Assembly (NCBI RefSeq): GCF_004138335.1
Contig: NZ_RYFW01000003.1
Coordinates: 434,001-498,000 of the forward strand
Source of the DNA: Peristeroidobacter agariperforans
GTDB taxonomy: Bacteria; Pseudomonadota; Gammaproteobacteria; Steroidobacterales; Steroidobacteraceae
Reading direction: 5' to 3'
DNA: 64,000 nucleotides
The translations under genes and the position numbers were made by a program. Shown here one piece after another: positions 47,754-56,473 of this stretch. Each line of letters starts with the position of its first letter. Positions within the stretch are counted from its first letter, which is position 1. The notes under the pieces are model-generated. The model was given only the letters and a program-made list of their open reading frames with translations, did no database searches and was not told the DNA's origin.

Positions 47754-48119
47754 TCACTCTGCGCAGAGCCAGTTCACGGCGGCGAGCCTGTCTTCATAAA
47801 AGACCCGATAGTCGCCCTCGCCGAACGCCAGGCGCGCAAGAAATGCCAGCTTGGCGTTTGGAACAACGATGGCGCGACGGAGTTTCACATCGACCAGCTG
47901 CTCGTCCAACGCCCGCTGCACCCAGGGAATGCTCACCGGCGGCGGCTCCATATCGAGCGCGTCGTAGAGAACTTTCCTGATGCCGCTCTCACGAACGAGC
48001 GACAGCACCTCTGCTTGACATTTCTGCAACACCGCTTCGGTGGGGCAACCCCGGACCCGAGCGACGATGAGACTGTCGGTTAGATTCACAGCGACCTGAT
48101 TTTGATTCGCCTCGCTCAT
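47754..48119 (-). CDS. Small SpoIIAA/STAS-like protein
   Basis: A 121-residue cytoplasmic protein. The alternating strand-helix pattern (VNLTDSLIVARVRGCPT, EVLSLVRESGIRKVLYDAL, RRAIVVPNAKLAFLARLAFGEGDYRVFYEDRLAAVNWL) matches the SpoIIAA-like/STAS-related fold. The usual phospho-accepting Ser at the helix start is not evident, so partner-switch function is uncertain. It is divergent from the receiver-like protein at 48209; shared control is possible. Confidence 0.65.
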   Translation of the reverse strand: MSEANQNQVAVNLTDSLIVARVRGCPTEAVLQKCQAEVLSLVRESGIRKVLYDALDMEPPPVSIPWVQRALDEQLVDVKLRRAIVVPNAKLAFLARLAFGEGDYRVFYEDRLAAVNWLCAE

Positions 48120-48208
48120 GATGCGCAGATTCTACAGCGATCGTCGCAGGTGCAACCAGTTTCCGCAGTCGCTCGTGTACTCAGTATGTGAGATATCGAT
48201 GAGCCATC

Positions 48209-48664
48209 ATGAATATCAATGTACTCGTTGCAGAACCCAGCGGCAGTGACTGGACGGCGATCGCGAAGGGTGTCCGACGACATCTGCCCGATGCGTCGAT
48301 GCTCCGTGTAAAAGACGGCGAGCAGGCGCTGCGATTTCTGTTTCATCGCGGCTTGCTCACGGCGGAGCCGCCCATCCCCGATCTGGTGTTGTTGGCGGAG
48401 GAGCTGCCGCTGATCCCGGCGGCCGGCGTCATCGCCCGCATGCGCATCGATCCTCGCACGCGCCAGACGCCCGTGATCGTGTTACGCCGGGACTTCGAAG
48501 AAGAGGCGCTGGATCCCTACTGGGACGGTGAACTGCGGGCTTCGATGATGACCGTCTGCGTCGCCGACGGCCTCGAGAAGCAGGTCGCCGCAGCGGTGAA
48601 CGATCTCTGTCATCGGCACGGCCCGTTGCCGGAACGTCAAAAGGAGCTGTCGTTTCGTCAATAA
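48209..48664 (+). CDS. Stand-alone receiver-like protein lacking the phospho-acceptor Asp
   Basis: A 151-residue protein with a CheY-like fold: MNINVLVAEP, AIAKGVRRHLP, DGEQALRFLFHRG and PVIVLRRDFEEEAL fall in the usual order. The segment that normally ends in the phosphorylated Asp reads PDLVLLAEELP, with Ala63 at that position. The conserved Lys late in the domain is not evident, and the acidic pair is reduced to Glu9. It most resembles the two-component receivers of the Rcp1 type, with a long alpha4 region. Phosphorylation is unlikely, so any signalling role would rest on another input. Confidence 0.8.
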   Translation: MNINVLVAEPSGSDWTAIAKGVRRHLPDASMLRVKDGEQALRFLFHRGLLTAEPPIPDLVLLAEELPLIPAAGVIARMRIDPRTRQTPVIVLRRDFEEEALDPYWDGELRASMMTVCVADGLEKQVAAAVNDLCHRHGPLPERQKELSFRQ

Positions 48665-48760
48665 ACCGGGCGCCGCCGGGCAGCTTGCCTGCTTCTGCGT
48701 GACATCGGGCCTTCCTACCATAACTGCTTGCCTGACAAGCATTTGGACGAGGAAAGGACA

Positions 48761-49828
48761 ATGGTCGACTACGTCGGCATCGCAGACATTCAGCGGCTGG
48801 TGAACCAGATCGGGCCGGGCGAGTTCATGGAGCGTCTCGCCGCTCAGATCGAGGCGGACTATCGGCGCTGGGGCCAGTTCGAAAAATCGGCGCGCCTCGC
48901 GAGCCATTCCGAGGTGGGCGTGATCGAATTGATGCCGATCAGCGATGGCGATCTGTACTCGTTCAAGTATGTGAACGGTCATCCCAAGAACACCAGCCTG
49001 GGCCTGCTCACCGTCACTGCGTTCGGCGTGTTGGCGGAAGTGTCGACGGGTTATCCGGTGCTGCTCTCGGAGCTCACCGTCACGACTGCGCTTCGGACCG
49101 CCGCGATGTCCGCGCTCGCCGCGAAGTGGATGGCTCGACCGAACAGCAAAACGATGGCGTTGATCGGCAATGGCGCGCAGAGCGAGTTTCAGGCGATCGC
49201 GTTCCATCGCATGCTCGGCATCACTGAGCTGCGGCTCTACGACGTCGATCCGCGCGCGACCGCGAAGCTGGCTGAGAATCTTCGTGCTATGCCGGAGCTG
49301 CGAAGCATTTCATTGGTACATGCGACGTCGAGCGCGGAAGCCGCACTCGGCGCCGACATCATCACGACCGTCACCGCTGACAAGCGCAACGCTGTGATCG
49401 TGACGCCGTCGATGGTTGCTCCTGGCATGCACTTGAACGCAGTCGGCGGCGACTGCCCGGGCAAGACCGAGTTGCACGCGGATATTCTGCGTCGGGCGGA
49501 TGCACGCGTCATCGTCGAGTACGAACCTCAGTCGCGCATCGAAGGCGAGATTCAACAGATGCCGGCGGATTTCTCCGTCACCGAGTTCGCCGACGTCGTC
49601 AATGGCGTGCAACCGGGACGGGGCAGTGATGGCGAGATCACGGTGTTCGATTCGGTCGGTTTCGCGCTGGAGGACTATTCGGCGCTGAAGTTCCTGCACG
49701 ATCTGACGCGTGAGCATCGCGAGTTCTGTCGTCAGATCGATCTGGTGCCCGACCTGGAAGATCCGAAGGATTTGTTCGGCGGGACGCTGGGCTCGAGCAA
49801 GCGCGGTCGGATGCGACGCGTCGCCTAG
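48761..49828 (+). CDS. Ornithine cyclodeaminase/mu-crystallin family protein
   Basis: A 355-residue NAD(P)-dependent enzyme. The ATG has GAGGAAAGG upstream; the TTG 33 bases earlier is not needed. The Rossmann motif is MALIGNGAQSEFQAIAF, and substrate residues lie in YSFKYVNGHPKN and in SELTVTTALRTAAMSALAA. The long insert and the ending LVPDLEDPKDLFGGTLG match the ornithine cyclodeaminase branch, which converts L-ornithine to L-proline and ammonia. Other family members reduce ketimines or act on alanine. It is convergent with an AsnC-type regulator (4-base overlap). Confidence 0.88.
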   Translation: MVDYVGIADIQRLVNQIGPGEFMERLAAQIEADYRRWGQFEKSARLASHSEVGVIELMPISDGDLYSFKYVNGHPKNTSLGLLTVTAFGVLAEVSTGYPVLLSELTVTTALRTAAMSALAAKWMARPNSKTMALIGNGAQSEFQAIAFHRMLGITELRLYDVDPRATAKLAENLRAMPELRSISLVHATSSAEAALGADIITTVTADKRNAVIVTPSMVAPGMHLNAVGGDCPGKTELHADILRRADARVIVEYEPQSRIEGEIQQMPADFSVTEFADVVNGVQPGRGSDGEITVFDSVGFALEDYSALKFLHDLTREHREFCRQIDLVPDLEDPKDLFGGTLGSSKRGRMRRVA

Positions 49829-50289
49829 GTCCTGAATGTTTGCAGATGGATGCTGGTCTCGGTGTTGCCGATGCCTTTGATCTTCCGGATCCGCTCCAGC
49901 ACTTCGGAGAGCTCGGCGATCGAGGCGGCGTGCACTTCGGCCAGCAGATCCCATCGACCGTTGGTGTCGTGAAGCGAGCTCACCGAGGGCTCGCCGAGCA
50001 GCCGCGTCACCACCTCGCGAGTCTTGTCACCTTCCACCGCGATACTGATCCAGGCCCGGATGCCGCTCGGCTGAGAGTGGGCGTGGATCTGCACTGAATA
50101 CCCGGCGATGACGCCGTTGGCTTCGAGCCTGGCGATGCGGTTTGCGATGGTGCCGCGGGAGACGCCCAGTTTCCGCGCCAACGTCGCCGTCGGCGTCCTG
50201 GCATTCACGCGCAACAAGCCCAGCAGCTGCTGGTCGAGCGCGTCCAGCGCTGCGGTCCTGTCCTTGATGGGCTTGGGCTCGCTCTGCAT
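49825..50289 (-). CDS. Lrp/AsnC-family transcriptional regulator
   Basis: A 154-residue regulator. Its helix-turn-helix is LDALDQQLLGLLRVNARTPTATLARKLGVSRGTIANRIARLEANGVIAGY, and the RAM domain carries VVTRLLGEPSVSSLHDTNGRWDLLAEV. It overlaps the ornithine cyclodeaminase gene tail to tail, so the two are a natural regulator/enzyme pair for ornithine, arginine or proline metabolism, though no operator is evident. Upstream sequence is shared with the divergent chimeric ORF at 50366. Confidence 0.92.
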   Translation of the reverse strand: MQSEPKPIKDRTAALDALDQQLLGLLRVNARTPTATLARKLGVSRGTIANRIARLEANGVIAGYSVQIHAHSQPSGIRAWISIAVEGDKTREVVTRLLGEPSVSSLHDTNGRWDLLAEVHAASIAELSEVLERIRKIKGIGNTETSIHLQTFRT

Positions 50290-50365
50290 GACACAATAGA
50301 TTATCCGATTACGGTCTGCGTTATCATCCGGTCAGTTCAGCTCACCGCAGAGCGGCCTACTAATA

Positions 50366-50932
50366 ATGATCAAGCTCACGCCCCCGGCCTCGGACGGCGT
50401 CTACCCGCGGCGGCGGCTTCTCAAAGAGCTCGACCGGCTGCGTCGTCATGGCGCCGTCTGGCTGGCGGCCCCGGGCGGGGCCGGCAAAACCACCCTCATC
50501 GCCAGTTATCTGCAAGAGCGCCGGCTGGCGCCTCGACAACCCGCCGCCGTCGCCGCCGGCGCGGGCTGCGCCCCCGCCACCCCCGCTCCCGTGTTGCGGG
50601 TTCTCGTGAATGGAGCCATCACGAACGCCGGTCGCATCGAAGCCAACGGCGGCGGCGGCTCCGGCGGCGGAGCCGGCGGCATCGTAGTGTTTGCCTCGCC
50701 ATCCGTAGAGAACACCGGAACAGTCGATGTTTCTGGCGGCCAGGGTGGAGTAGTGACACGACTGGTGAATGGCACAGGCGTTCGGGCTGGAGGCGGCGGC
50801 GGAGGTGGCAGTGGCGGCGCGGGCGGTTCCGGCGCGTCGTTGAGCGACGGTGAAAATTCCAGCGGCGGATTTACCGGGCAACCAGGTTTCACTTTGACGT
50901 TACAGCAGGATCCGCTGTTCGTCGTGCATTGA
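50366..50932 (+). pseudogene. Chimeric remnant: regulator P-loop head fused to glycine-rich secreted-protein tail
   Basis: A 188-codon open frame with two unrelated halves. Residues 1-53 (VYPRRRLLKELDRLRRHGAVWLAAPGGAGKTTLIASYL) match the start of large AAA/BTAD or MalT-like regulators, including Walker A. At about residue 55 the frame passes through a low-complexity Ala/Pro stretch into a tail with VLVNGAITNAGRIEANGGGG, VENTGTVDVSGGQGG and long Gly/Ser runs, typical of large bacterial surface or secreted proteins. The rest of both parent genes is missing, and there is no signal peptide. The simplest reading is an internal deletion that joined two genes. Whether the fused product is made is unknown. 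Confidence 0.65.
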
Positions 50933-50950
50933 GGCGCTTCGGGAGCTGCA

Positions 50951-51889
50951 ATGAAAACGATGTGTGTAGTGTTGTCGATGGTTGCTCTGGGTTCGGTGGC
51001 GCACGCCGCCGACGTATCCGGCTCGAAGGACCATCCGGTCGTATCGCGCTATGCCGGCTCGGAGATCCTCAAGTACGAGGTGAAGGACTTCGACAGCTTC
51101 TCGGTGCCCACCGGCCAGGTGCGTGACCGCCGCAGCGGCGCGTCGTCGTCTCAGGCGCTCGAAGGCCGCATCACTCGTCTTCACTATCGAGCGCCGGAAG
51201 GCCGTAGCGCTCTAGAGGTGTTCCGAAACTACCAGCAGTCGTTGCAAGCCGGCGGCTTCACACCGTTATATCAGTGCGAGAACCTGGCTTGCGGCAACGA
51301 CTTCAGCTATGCGCTGAATCCACCGAGCGTCATGCACTTCAGCGGCAAGGATCAGAAATATCTCGGCGCGCGACTGGCGCGGCCGACCGGCGATGTCTAT
51401 GTGTCCGTCTACACGACGGCGGCCTACGGCGTCGGCGGCGCGAACAAGAATCGAGTGTTCACGCTGCTCGATGTCGTCGAAGTGAAGCCGATGCAGACCG
51501 GGCAGGTGGCGGTCGATGCTAACGCAATGGCTCGCGAGATTGCCGCCTCCGGGCGCGTCGCGTTGTATGGTATCTACTTCGACTCTGGCAAAGCGGATGT
51601 CAAACCGGAATCTCAGGATGCGCTGGGCGAAATCGCGAAGCTGATGAAACAGGACGCCGCACTCAAGTTGCTCGTCGTGGGCCACACCGACACGGCAGGC
51701 ACGTTCGATTACAACATCGATCTTTCACGGCGGCGCGCGCAGTCGGTTGTTCAAGCGCTCGTCGCGAGTCACAGCGTCGAAGCGGCGCGTCTCAAGCCTT
51801 GGGGGGTCGGCTACGCCTCGCCGGTGGCATCCAATCGCGCCGAAGACGGTCGCGCGAAAAACCGTCGCGTGGAGTTGGTGGCCTGGTAG
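50951..51889 (+). CDS. OmpA-family envelope protein with DUF4892-like N-terminal domain
   Basis: A 312-residue protein with a signal peptide (MKTMCVVLSMVALGSVAHA). The N-terminal region (RYAGSEILKYEVKDFDSFSVPTGQV, FRNYQQSLQAGGFTPLYQCEN) resembles DUF4892. The C-terminal OmpA peptidoglycan-binding domain carries GIYFDSGKADVKPESQDAL, VVGHTDTAGTFDYNIDLSRRRAQSV and NRAEDGRAKNRRVELV. It probably links the outer membrane to the wall. It begins 18 bases after the chimeric ORF and is closed by a strong symmetric hairpin. Confidence 0.9.
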   Translation: MKTMCVVLSMVALGSVAHAADVSGSKDHPVVSRYAGSEILKYEVKDFDSFSVPTGQVRDRRSGASSSQALEGRITRLHYRAPEGRSALEVFRNYQQSLQAGGFTPLYQCENLACGNDFSYALNPPSVMHFSGKDQKYLGARLARPTGDVYVSVYTTAAYGVGGANKNRVFTLLDVVEVKPMQTGQVAVDANAMAREIAASGRVALYGIYFDSGKADVKPESQDALGEIAKLMKQDAALKLLVVGHTDTAGTFDYNIDLSRRRAQSVVQALVASHSVEAARLKPWGVGYASPVASNRAEDGRAKNRRVELVAW

Positions 51890-51894
51890 AACGA

Positions 51895-51924
51895 GGGGCT
51901 TCACAAGTTGCCCTGTGAAGCCCC
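51895..51924. terminator. Bidirectional terminator between OmpA-like and peroxidase-like genes
   Basis: Perfect 11-base arms GGGGCTTCACA (51895-51905) and TGTGAAGCCCC (51914-51924), with an 8-base loop. The site lies between two convergent genes, 6 bases past one stop and 7 bases before the end of the other. It lacks a T-run on either strand but is a strong stem. Confidence 0.75.
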
Positions 51925-51931
51925 GTGGACT

Positions 51932-53209
51932 TCAGTCGTCAAAGCGATGGTGGTGTTCGATCGGCAGCAGGAAGTGATTGAACGTCCACTCGGCCACTCG
52001 GGTGCCCTGCGTACGCCCGGCTTCATCGGCGAAACGGAAGTGGATTCCGAGGTAGACGCGTGCATCTACTGTGTCACGCACGGCATCCGAGAATCGCCTG
52101 TACGTGCGCGTCTTCTGCACCACATTAGGCGCCAGGCTGGTCACTTCGAACGTCATCCAGTCCCGCCCGAAGAACAACGATAGCGTGCGCGTCATCGCGG
52201 CGGTGACGTTGTTCACCCCCGAGGTGTAGTCGGGATAGTTCGGGGTGTTCACCAGCGGCTGCCAATTCACATCACCCGCGGTCTGCGGATTGGGGTCGTT
52301 ATCGCCTTCGCGAATGGCCGTCAGCGGACGCCAGAAGGCGTAATACTTCTTGCTGTCCCAGCCGGCGATGACGGCGTCGGCCGTTGCGACGTTTGCTAGC
52401 GCGAACAGCCGCGCGTTGTCGCCAATCCGATTGATGTGTTTCGCAGAGATCGCCCGGAGCGCGCGATTCCACTGCGCGAAAATGTTGTCGTTATAGAAAT
52501 ACGCCAGATCCGTCTGCTCGGCCGTGCGAGCACTGTTGAGCAGCGCGCCCAGCCTCTTCACTTCGTTGTAGTCCTTCTTGTAACGCTCGCTGGTGAGGGC
52601 CGGCGGCGGATCTGCCCGGAATCGTTTCGGGCCAGTCAGCGTGAAAGGATCGGTTGCGGCCATCCAGGGCGCCACCATCGGCGAGAACGGCGCCGGTGCA
52701 GGCGGCGAGCCTAGAAACGAATCGGTGGGACGCCAGACGCCGAGTTCCGTGCTGCCGACGAACGGCGGCGGCAATGGCTCGGGCGCCAGACGACGTAGCG
52801 GCAGGATGCCGGCAGCGACCTTTTGGCCCACGGTCAGGCCGGGGTCGCCTGTGAGACCATTGTTTGCAAGATAGTTGTAATACGTGGCGTCGAGGGATGC
52901 GGCCTGGGTCGGATACATACCGACGAGCACGTCATGAGCCGCCGCCGCGACCGCCGCCGAGCGGCTGCCTTTAGCGCCAAGAACCTCCATGTGATAAGGC
53001 TCGAAGCGCTTCTCGATGGCTTGAACTGCATCGTGCACGGCGATCTGCACCAGCGCGGTATCCAGCGATCCCACCGGACCGGGCCGGCCGGAGGCCACTG
53101 CGGTGAGGGTGATTTCGTTCCAATCGGTCACTGCGTCGGCGGCCGCCGGGCCGGTCCACGCAGCGAACACACAGGCGCTCACGGCCAGCAGGCCTTGGAT
53201 TGTCTTCAT
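51932..53209 (-). CDS. Vanadium-haloperoxidase-like (PAP2 superfamily) exported protein
   Basis: A 425-residue protein with a signal peptide; the second ATG was chosen because AGGAG lies six bases before it and touches the first. The PAP2/haloperoxidase helices are visible. The first anion-binding motif KKYYAFWRPLTAIR is intact. The second motif, normally PSGH, reads YTSGVNN, so the catalytic His of vanadium chloroperoxidase is Val332. The third motif is present as ARVYLGIHFRFADEAG. Haloperoxidase chemistry is therefore doubtful, and a phosphatase-like or structural role is possible. It is divergent from a BTAD/TPR regulator. Confidence 0.82.
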   Translation of the reverse strand: MKTIQGLLAVSACVFAAWTGPAAADAVTDWNEITLTAVASGRPGPVGSLDTALVQIAVHDAVQAIEKRFEPYHMEVLGAKGSRSAAVAAAAHDVLVGMYPTQAASLDATYYNYLANNGLTGDPGLTVGQKVAAGILPLRRLAPEPLPPPFVGSTELGVWRPTDSFLGSPPAPAPFSPMVAPWMAATDPFTLTGPKRFRADPPPALTSERYKKDYNEVKRLGALLNSARTAEQTDLAYFYNDNIFAQWNRALRAISAKHINRIGDNARLFALANVATADAVIAGWDSKKYYAFWRPLTAIREGDNDPNPQTAGDVNWQPLVNTPNYPDYTSGVNNVTAAMTRTLSLFFGRDWMTFEVTSLAPNVVQKTRTYRRFSDAVRDTVDARVYLGIHFRFADEAGRTQGTRVAEWTFNHFLLPIEHHHRFDD

Positions 53210-53333
53210 TGGCATCTCCTGAAAGTTTGTTTCGAGGTCTCACGTTGGGAAGTGCAGGTGCAGCGGACGTCTTTTCGGCCGTCCTTGGTTTGGAAATTAG
53301 GCTCGGCGCGTGGGAGCGGGCGTGGTAAAAACC

Positions 53334-55343
53334 ATGGGAAATGGAGGCCAGGTGACCGACCATTCCATCCAGGTGCGGCTTTTGGGGCGGCTGACGCTTT
53401 GGAAACAGGGCGCGGAACGCCCGCTGCCGTCTTCGCGCAAGGTACGCGGGTTGCTGGCTCTTCTCACCGTGACGCCTGAAGCGCTGTCTCGCAGTCGGAT
53501 CTGCGAGTTGTTGTTCGATACTTCGACCGATCCGCGCGGTGAGTTGCGATGGTGCCTCAGTAAGCTCAGGGCAGTGCTGGACGACGCATCCAAACAACGC
53601 GTCAATGCTGCCGGCGATAGTGTCTCTCTCGATCTCTCGGATTGTTCTGTCGATACCAACGACATCGCCCGCTTGCGGGCAGGTGGCCTGGAAACATTGG
53701 ATGTTGCTCGGCTGCGTGAGTTGAGCGAGCTGTACGCAGGCGACTTCGCGGCCGGGCTGGAGCTGGATCGCAATCCGGAGTTCGCAAGCTGGCTCGGGGC
53801 GCAACGTCGGCAGTTCCGTGCCGATCACGTCGCAGTGATCGAGCAACTCGTCGATCGCGTCGGCGAGCAAGATCAAAATGACGCCTTCGCGTATCTGGAG
53901 AAATGGCTGCAGCTCGCGCCGTTCGAGCGTCGAGCCCACGAACTGCTGCTACAACGCCTGCTACGCACAGGGCGGGTACGCGAAGGAGAGGAGCACCTCG
54001 CCGCGACGATCCGCCTCTTCGAAGGCGAAGGATTGGATTGGATGCCGATCCGTGAATGCTGGCGGGCGGCGAGGGGACGGACGCCGCAGATCATCGTCCA
54101 GCCGCCCGCGAAAGCCGAATCTCAACGCCCGGTTGCCGAAGCGCTCGGTGCAGCTCAGCGGCGCGCATCGATCTGTGTCATGCCCTTTACCGAGCGCACG
54201 CCGGATGTGACTTCGGGCGGCGGCTTGGCCAATTGGCTCACCGAGGACATCATCACCCGGCTCGCCAAGCTCCGAGTGCTGTTCGTCATCGCGCGTGGCA
54301 GTGTGTTCGCGCTGACCGAAAGGAACGTTCCACCCGACGAAGCGGCGCGCTTGCTCAACGTCGACTACGTCGCCAGCGGGTCAGTGCGTGAACAGCGCGG
54401 ACGTCTCATGGTCATGGCGCAACTGGCTGAGGCATCGACCGGGAGGATCGTCTGGGCCGACGAGTTTAGTTACAGCCGCGATGGCGCCTTCGACGCGCTC
54501 GATGAGATTGGCAATCGCATCGTGCTCTCGCTCGCCGGACAGATCGAGATTGCCGAGCGCAATCGCGCGGTGCTCAAGCCGCCCAACAGTCTCGATGCCT
54601 GGGAAGCCTACCATCGTGGTTTGTGGCACATGTATCGCTTCAACGACGAGGACAATCGCCACGCCGCGCATTATTTTCAGCGCGCCGTGCAGCAGGATCG
54701 TACCTTTGCGCGCGCCCACGCCTGCTTGTCGTTCACTCATTTCCAGAATGTGTTTTTGCACTGGAGCGCGAACCGCGATCGTGAAATCGAGCGTGCCTAC
54801 GCGACGGCCGCCGACAGTATCGTCGCGGACGATCTGGATCCCGCGGCTCACTGGGCGATGGGCAGGGCGCAGTGGCTGCGCGGCCATCTCGACGATTCCG
54901 TGCACGAGCTGCGCCGCTCGGTGTCCTTGAGTCCAAACTTTGCGCTAGGGCACTATACGCTCGGATTCGTCCAGTCTCAGGAAGGCGATGCCCACGCTGC
55001 TATCGAAGCGAGTGACATTTCCCGTCAGCTCAGTCCTTTCGATCCGTTGATGTTCGCCATGCTCGCATCGCGCGCCATCGCGCTGTTTCGCCTGCAGCGA
55101 TATGAAGAGGCGGCGGAGTGGGCCAGCAAAGGGGCGGTGCGCCCGAACGCGCATGTGAACGTACAAGCCGTCGCGGTCAATTGCCTTGCTGCAGCGGGCA
55201 GGGTCGACGAGGCGCGTTCGCTGCTGACGCTGTTACGGCGGAATTCGCCAGACTACTGCGTGGACGACTTCTTCCGGGCGTTTCGTTTCTCACCAGACAC
55301 GCAAGCCTCGTTCCGCAGATCGGCGGCAAGAGTGGGGTTTTGA
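53334..55343 (+). CDS. BTAD/TPR transcriptional regulator with CadC/cyclase-like middle domain
   Basis: A regulator of about 669 residues. The N-terminal winged helix is of OmpR/SARP type (QVRLLGRLTLW, LLFDTSTDPRGELRWCLSKLRAVL), followed by a bacterial transcriptional-activator (BTAD) helical domain to about residue 250. A TolB/FlgO-like module follows (ASICVMPFTERTPDVTSGGGLANWLTEDIITRLAKL, NVDYVASGSVRE), then TPR repeats up to the end. The start is uncertain: ATG 53334 was chosen, GTG 53352 has GGAGG four bases ahead, and GTG 53310 is also in frame. It may control the divergent peroxidase-like gene or be a global regulator. Confidence 0.82.
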   Translation: MGNGGQVTDHSIQVRLLGRLTLWKQGAERPLPSSRKVRGLLALLTVTPEALSRSRICELLFDTSTDPRGELRWCLSKLRAVLDDASKQRVNAAGDSVSLDLSDCSVDTNDIARLRAGGLETLDVARLRELSELYAGDFAAGLELDRNPEFASWLGAQRRQFRADHVAVIEQLVDRVGEQDQNDAFAYLEKWLQLAPFERRAHELLLQRLLRTGRVREGEEHLAATIRLFEGEGLDWMPIRECWRAARGRTPQIIVQPPAKAESQRPVAEALGAAQRRASICVMPFTERTPDVTSGGGLANWLTEDIITRLAKLRVLFVIARGSVFALTERNVPPDEAARLLNVDYVASGSVREQRGRLMVMAQLAEASTGRIVWADEFSYSRDGAFDALDEIGNRIVLSLAGQIEIAERNRAVLKPPNSLDAWEAYHRGLWHMYRFNDEDNRHAAHYFQRAVQQDRTFARAHACLSFTHFQNVFLHWSANRDREIERAYATAADSIVADDLDPAAHWAMGRAQWLRGHLDDSVHELRRSVSLSPNFALGHYTLGFVQSQEGDAHAAIEASDISRQLSPFDPLMFAMLASRAIALFRLQRYEEAAEWASKGAVRPNAHVNVQAVAVNCLAAAGRVDEARSLLTLLRRNSPDYCVDDFFRAFRFSPDTQASFRRSAARVGF

Positions 55344-55404
55344 ACCTGCCACGACGGCATCGAGCAACGGCGCGACGATCGACTGCCTGAACCGAACGCT
55401 CGAG

Positions 55405-56355
55405 CTAGTTCTTTCTAATCGCGATGTCCAGGTACGGTTCAAACCAGGCGCTGTGCATATCTGGTCTGATGCTGCGCAGGAGTTTATGAAAAGCTCGATC
55501 TCGCCTGGAGCGACGAATCGAGTAGCGCCAGCCCTGGTACTCTCGCAAGCCACTTATAACTTCCAGGTTTGGGCCGATCGCCAAGTCAAACTCGTGGAAG
55601 CTCGCGCCGCGGCCTTGGCGAATAAAGTGCTCCATCTTCTCGCAGCGGTCATCCAGGAAGTTTTCCCTGAAGTTCTCGCGATTGCTGAAGCGGGAATACC
55701 GGTACGCCAGTTCGTGCGGCAGCCAGTTGTAGAACGGCATTACCGAGGTGTGATCGTCCAGCCACCACAAGCGGTTCGGTGTCTCGACGACGACCAGGAT
55801 TGCCCCCTTCTTCATCTGCTGCCATACGCTCCGCAGCGCATTGAGGCGCTCTTCGTGCGTCATGTGTTCGACGCAGGCGAAGAAAATCACGAAGTCATAC
55901 GGCTGCGGGAACTCGAAGCCATCGATGTTTCCGTGCAGGATGTCCGCTGTGACTTCATGCGCATTGCAGCGGTCACGAGCAACCGTCAAAGCTCCCTCAT
56001 CTATATCCAGCCCCGTTACGACAGCGCCCTGTTCAGCGAAGGCCACGGTCGACGACCCGGTTCCGCAGCCGACCTCCAGCACGTATGCGTCTTCGAGCGG
56101 CTTGATGCTGTTCAGCCATGGTACGACCGTTTTGCGATCTGTTTGGATGCGCCGGTGAAGATGAGCAGCCAGATCGTTCGCGAAAGCAGCATCGGAATAC
56201 TTGTCCTTCGACCGCCATCCCGTATGGTAGTTTTTCTGGATGGATTCACGAACGAAGGCGATGCCGTCCGCGGTCAGCATGGAGTGCCGTTGCTTCAGGT
56301 CGGTCGGCACCGGATACAGAATGCGGCTGGTAAAATCCTTGACTCCTGTTTTCAT
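55405..56355 (-). CDS. Class I SAM-dependent methyltransferase
   Basis: A 316-residue enzyme. SAM motif I is VLEVGCGTGSSTVAFAEQG, with an acidic motif II end (GLDIDEGAL). A PYDFVIFFACVEHM motif and an LVVVETPNRLWWLDDHTS segment are also present. The N-terminal ~90 residues and a C-terminal region rich in Arg and aromatic residues could contact a lipid or glycan substrate, as in UbiG-like or cell-envelope methyltransferases. It is not clearly linked to the tRNA-Sec gene 119 bases away. The substrate is unknown. Confidence 0.85.
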   Translation of the reverse strand: MKTGVKDFTSRILYPVPTDLKQRHSMLTADGIAFVRESIQKNYHTGWRSKDKYSDAAFANDLAAHLHRRIQTDRKTVVPWLNSIKPLEDAYVLEVGCGTGSSTVAFAEQGAVVTGLDIDEGALTVARDRCNAHEVTADILHGNIDGFEFPQPYDFVIFFACVEHMTHEERLNALRSVWQQMKKGAILVVVETPNRLWWLDDHTSVMPFYNWLPHELAYRYSRFSNRENFRENFLDDRCEKMEHFIRQGRGASFHEFDLAIGPNLEVISGLREYQGWRYSIRRSRRDRAFHKLLRSIRPDMHSAWFEPYLDIAIRKN

Positions 56356-56473
56356 TCTTCATCTCCAGGAACCCCCGTTCACTCTACATCCGTCTGGCGA
56401 CAATCTCGTTGTGTTTCTTACCTACTTTGGTGATGGGCCGGGTCCATGGTGCGGCGCAGATAGCGAGGGTCGG

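Noticed and set aside
50640-50860. Repetitive GGC/GGA-rich stretch as a repeat array or CRISPR
   Set aside because: The periodicity is codon-level glycine coding, without constant direct repeats and spacers. No CRISPR array or cas gene was seen anywhere in the window.
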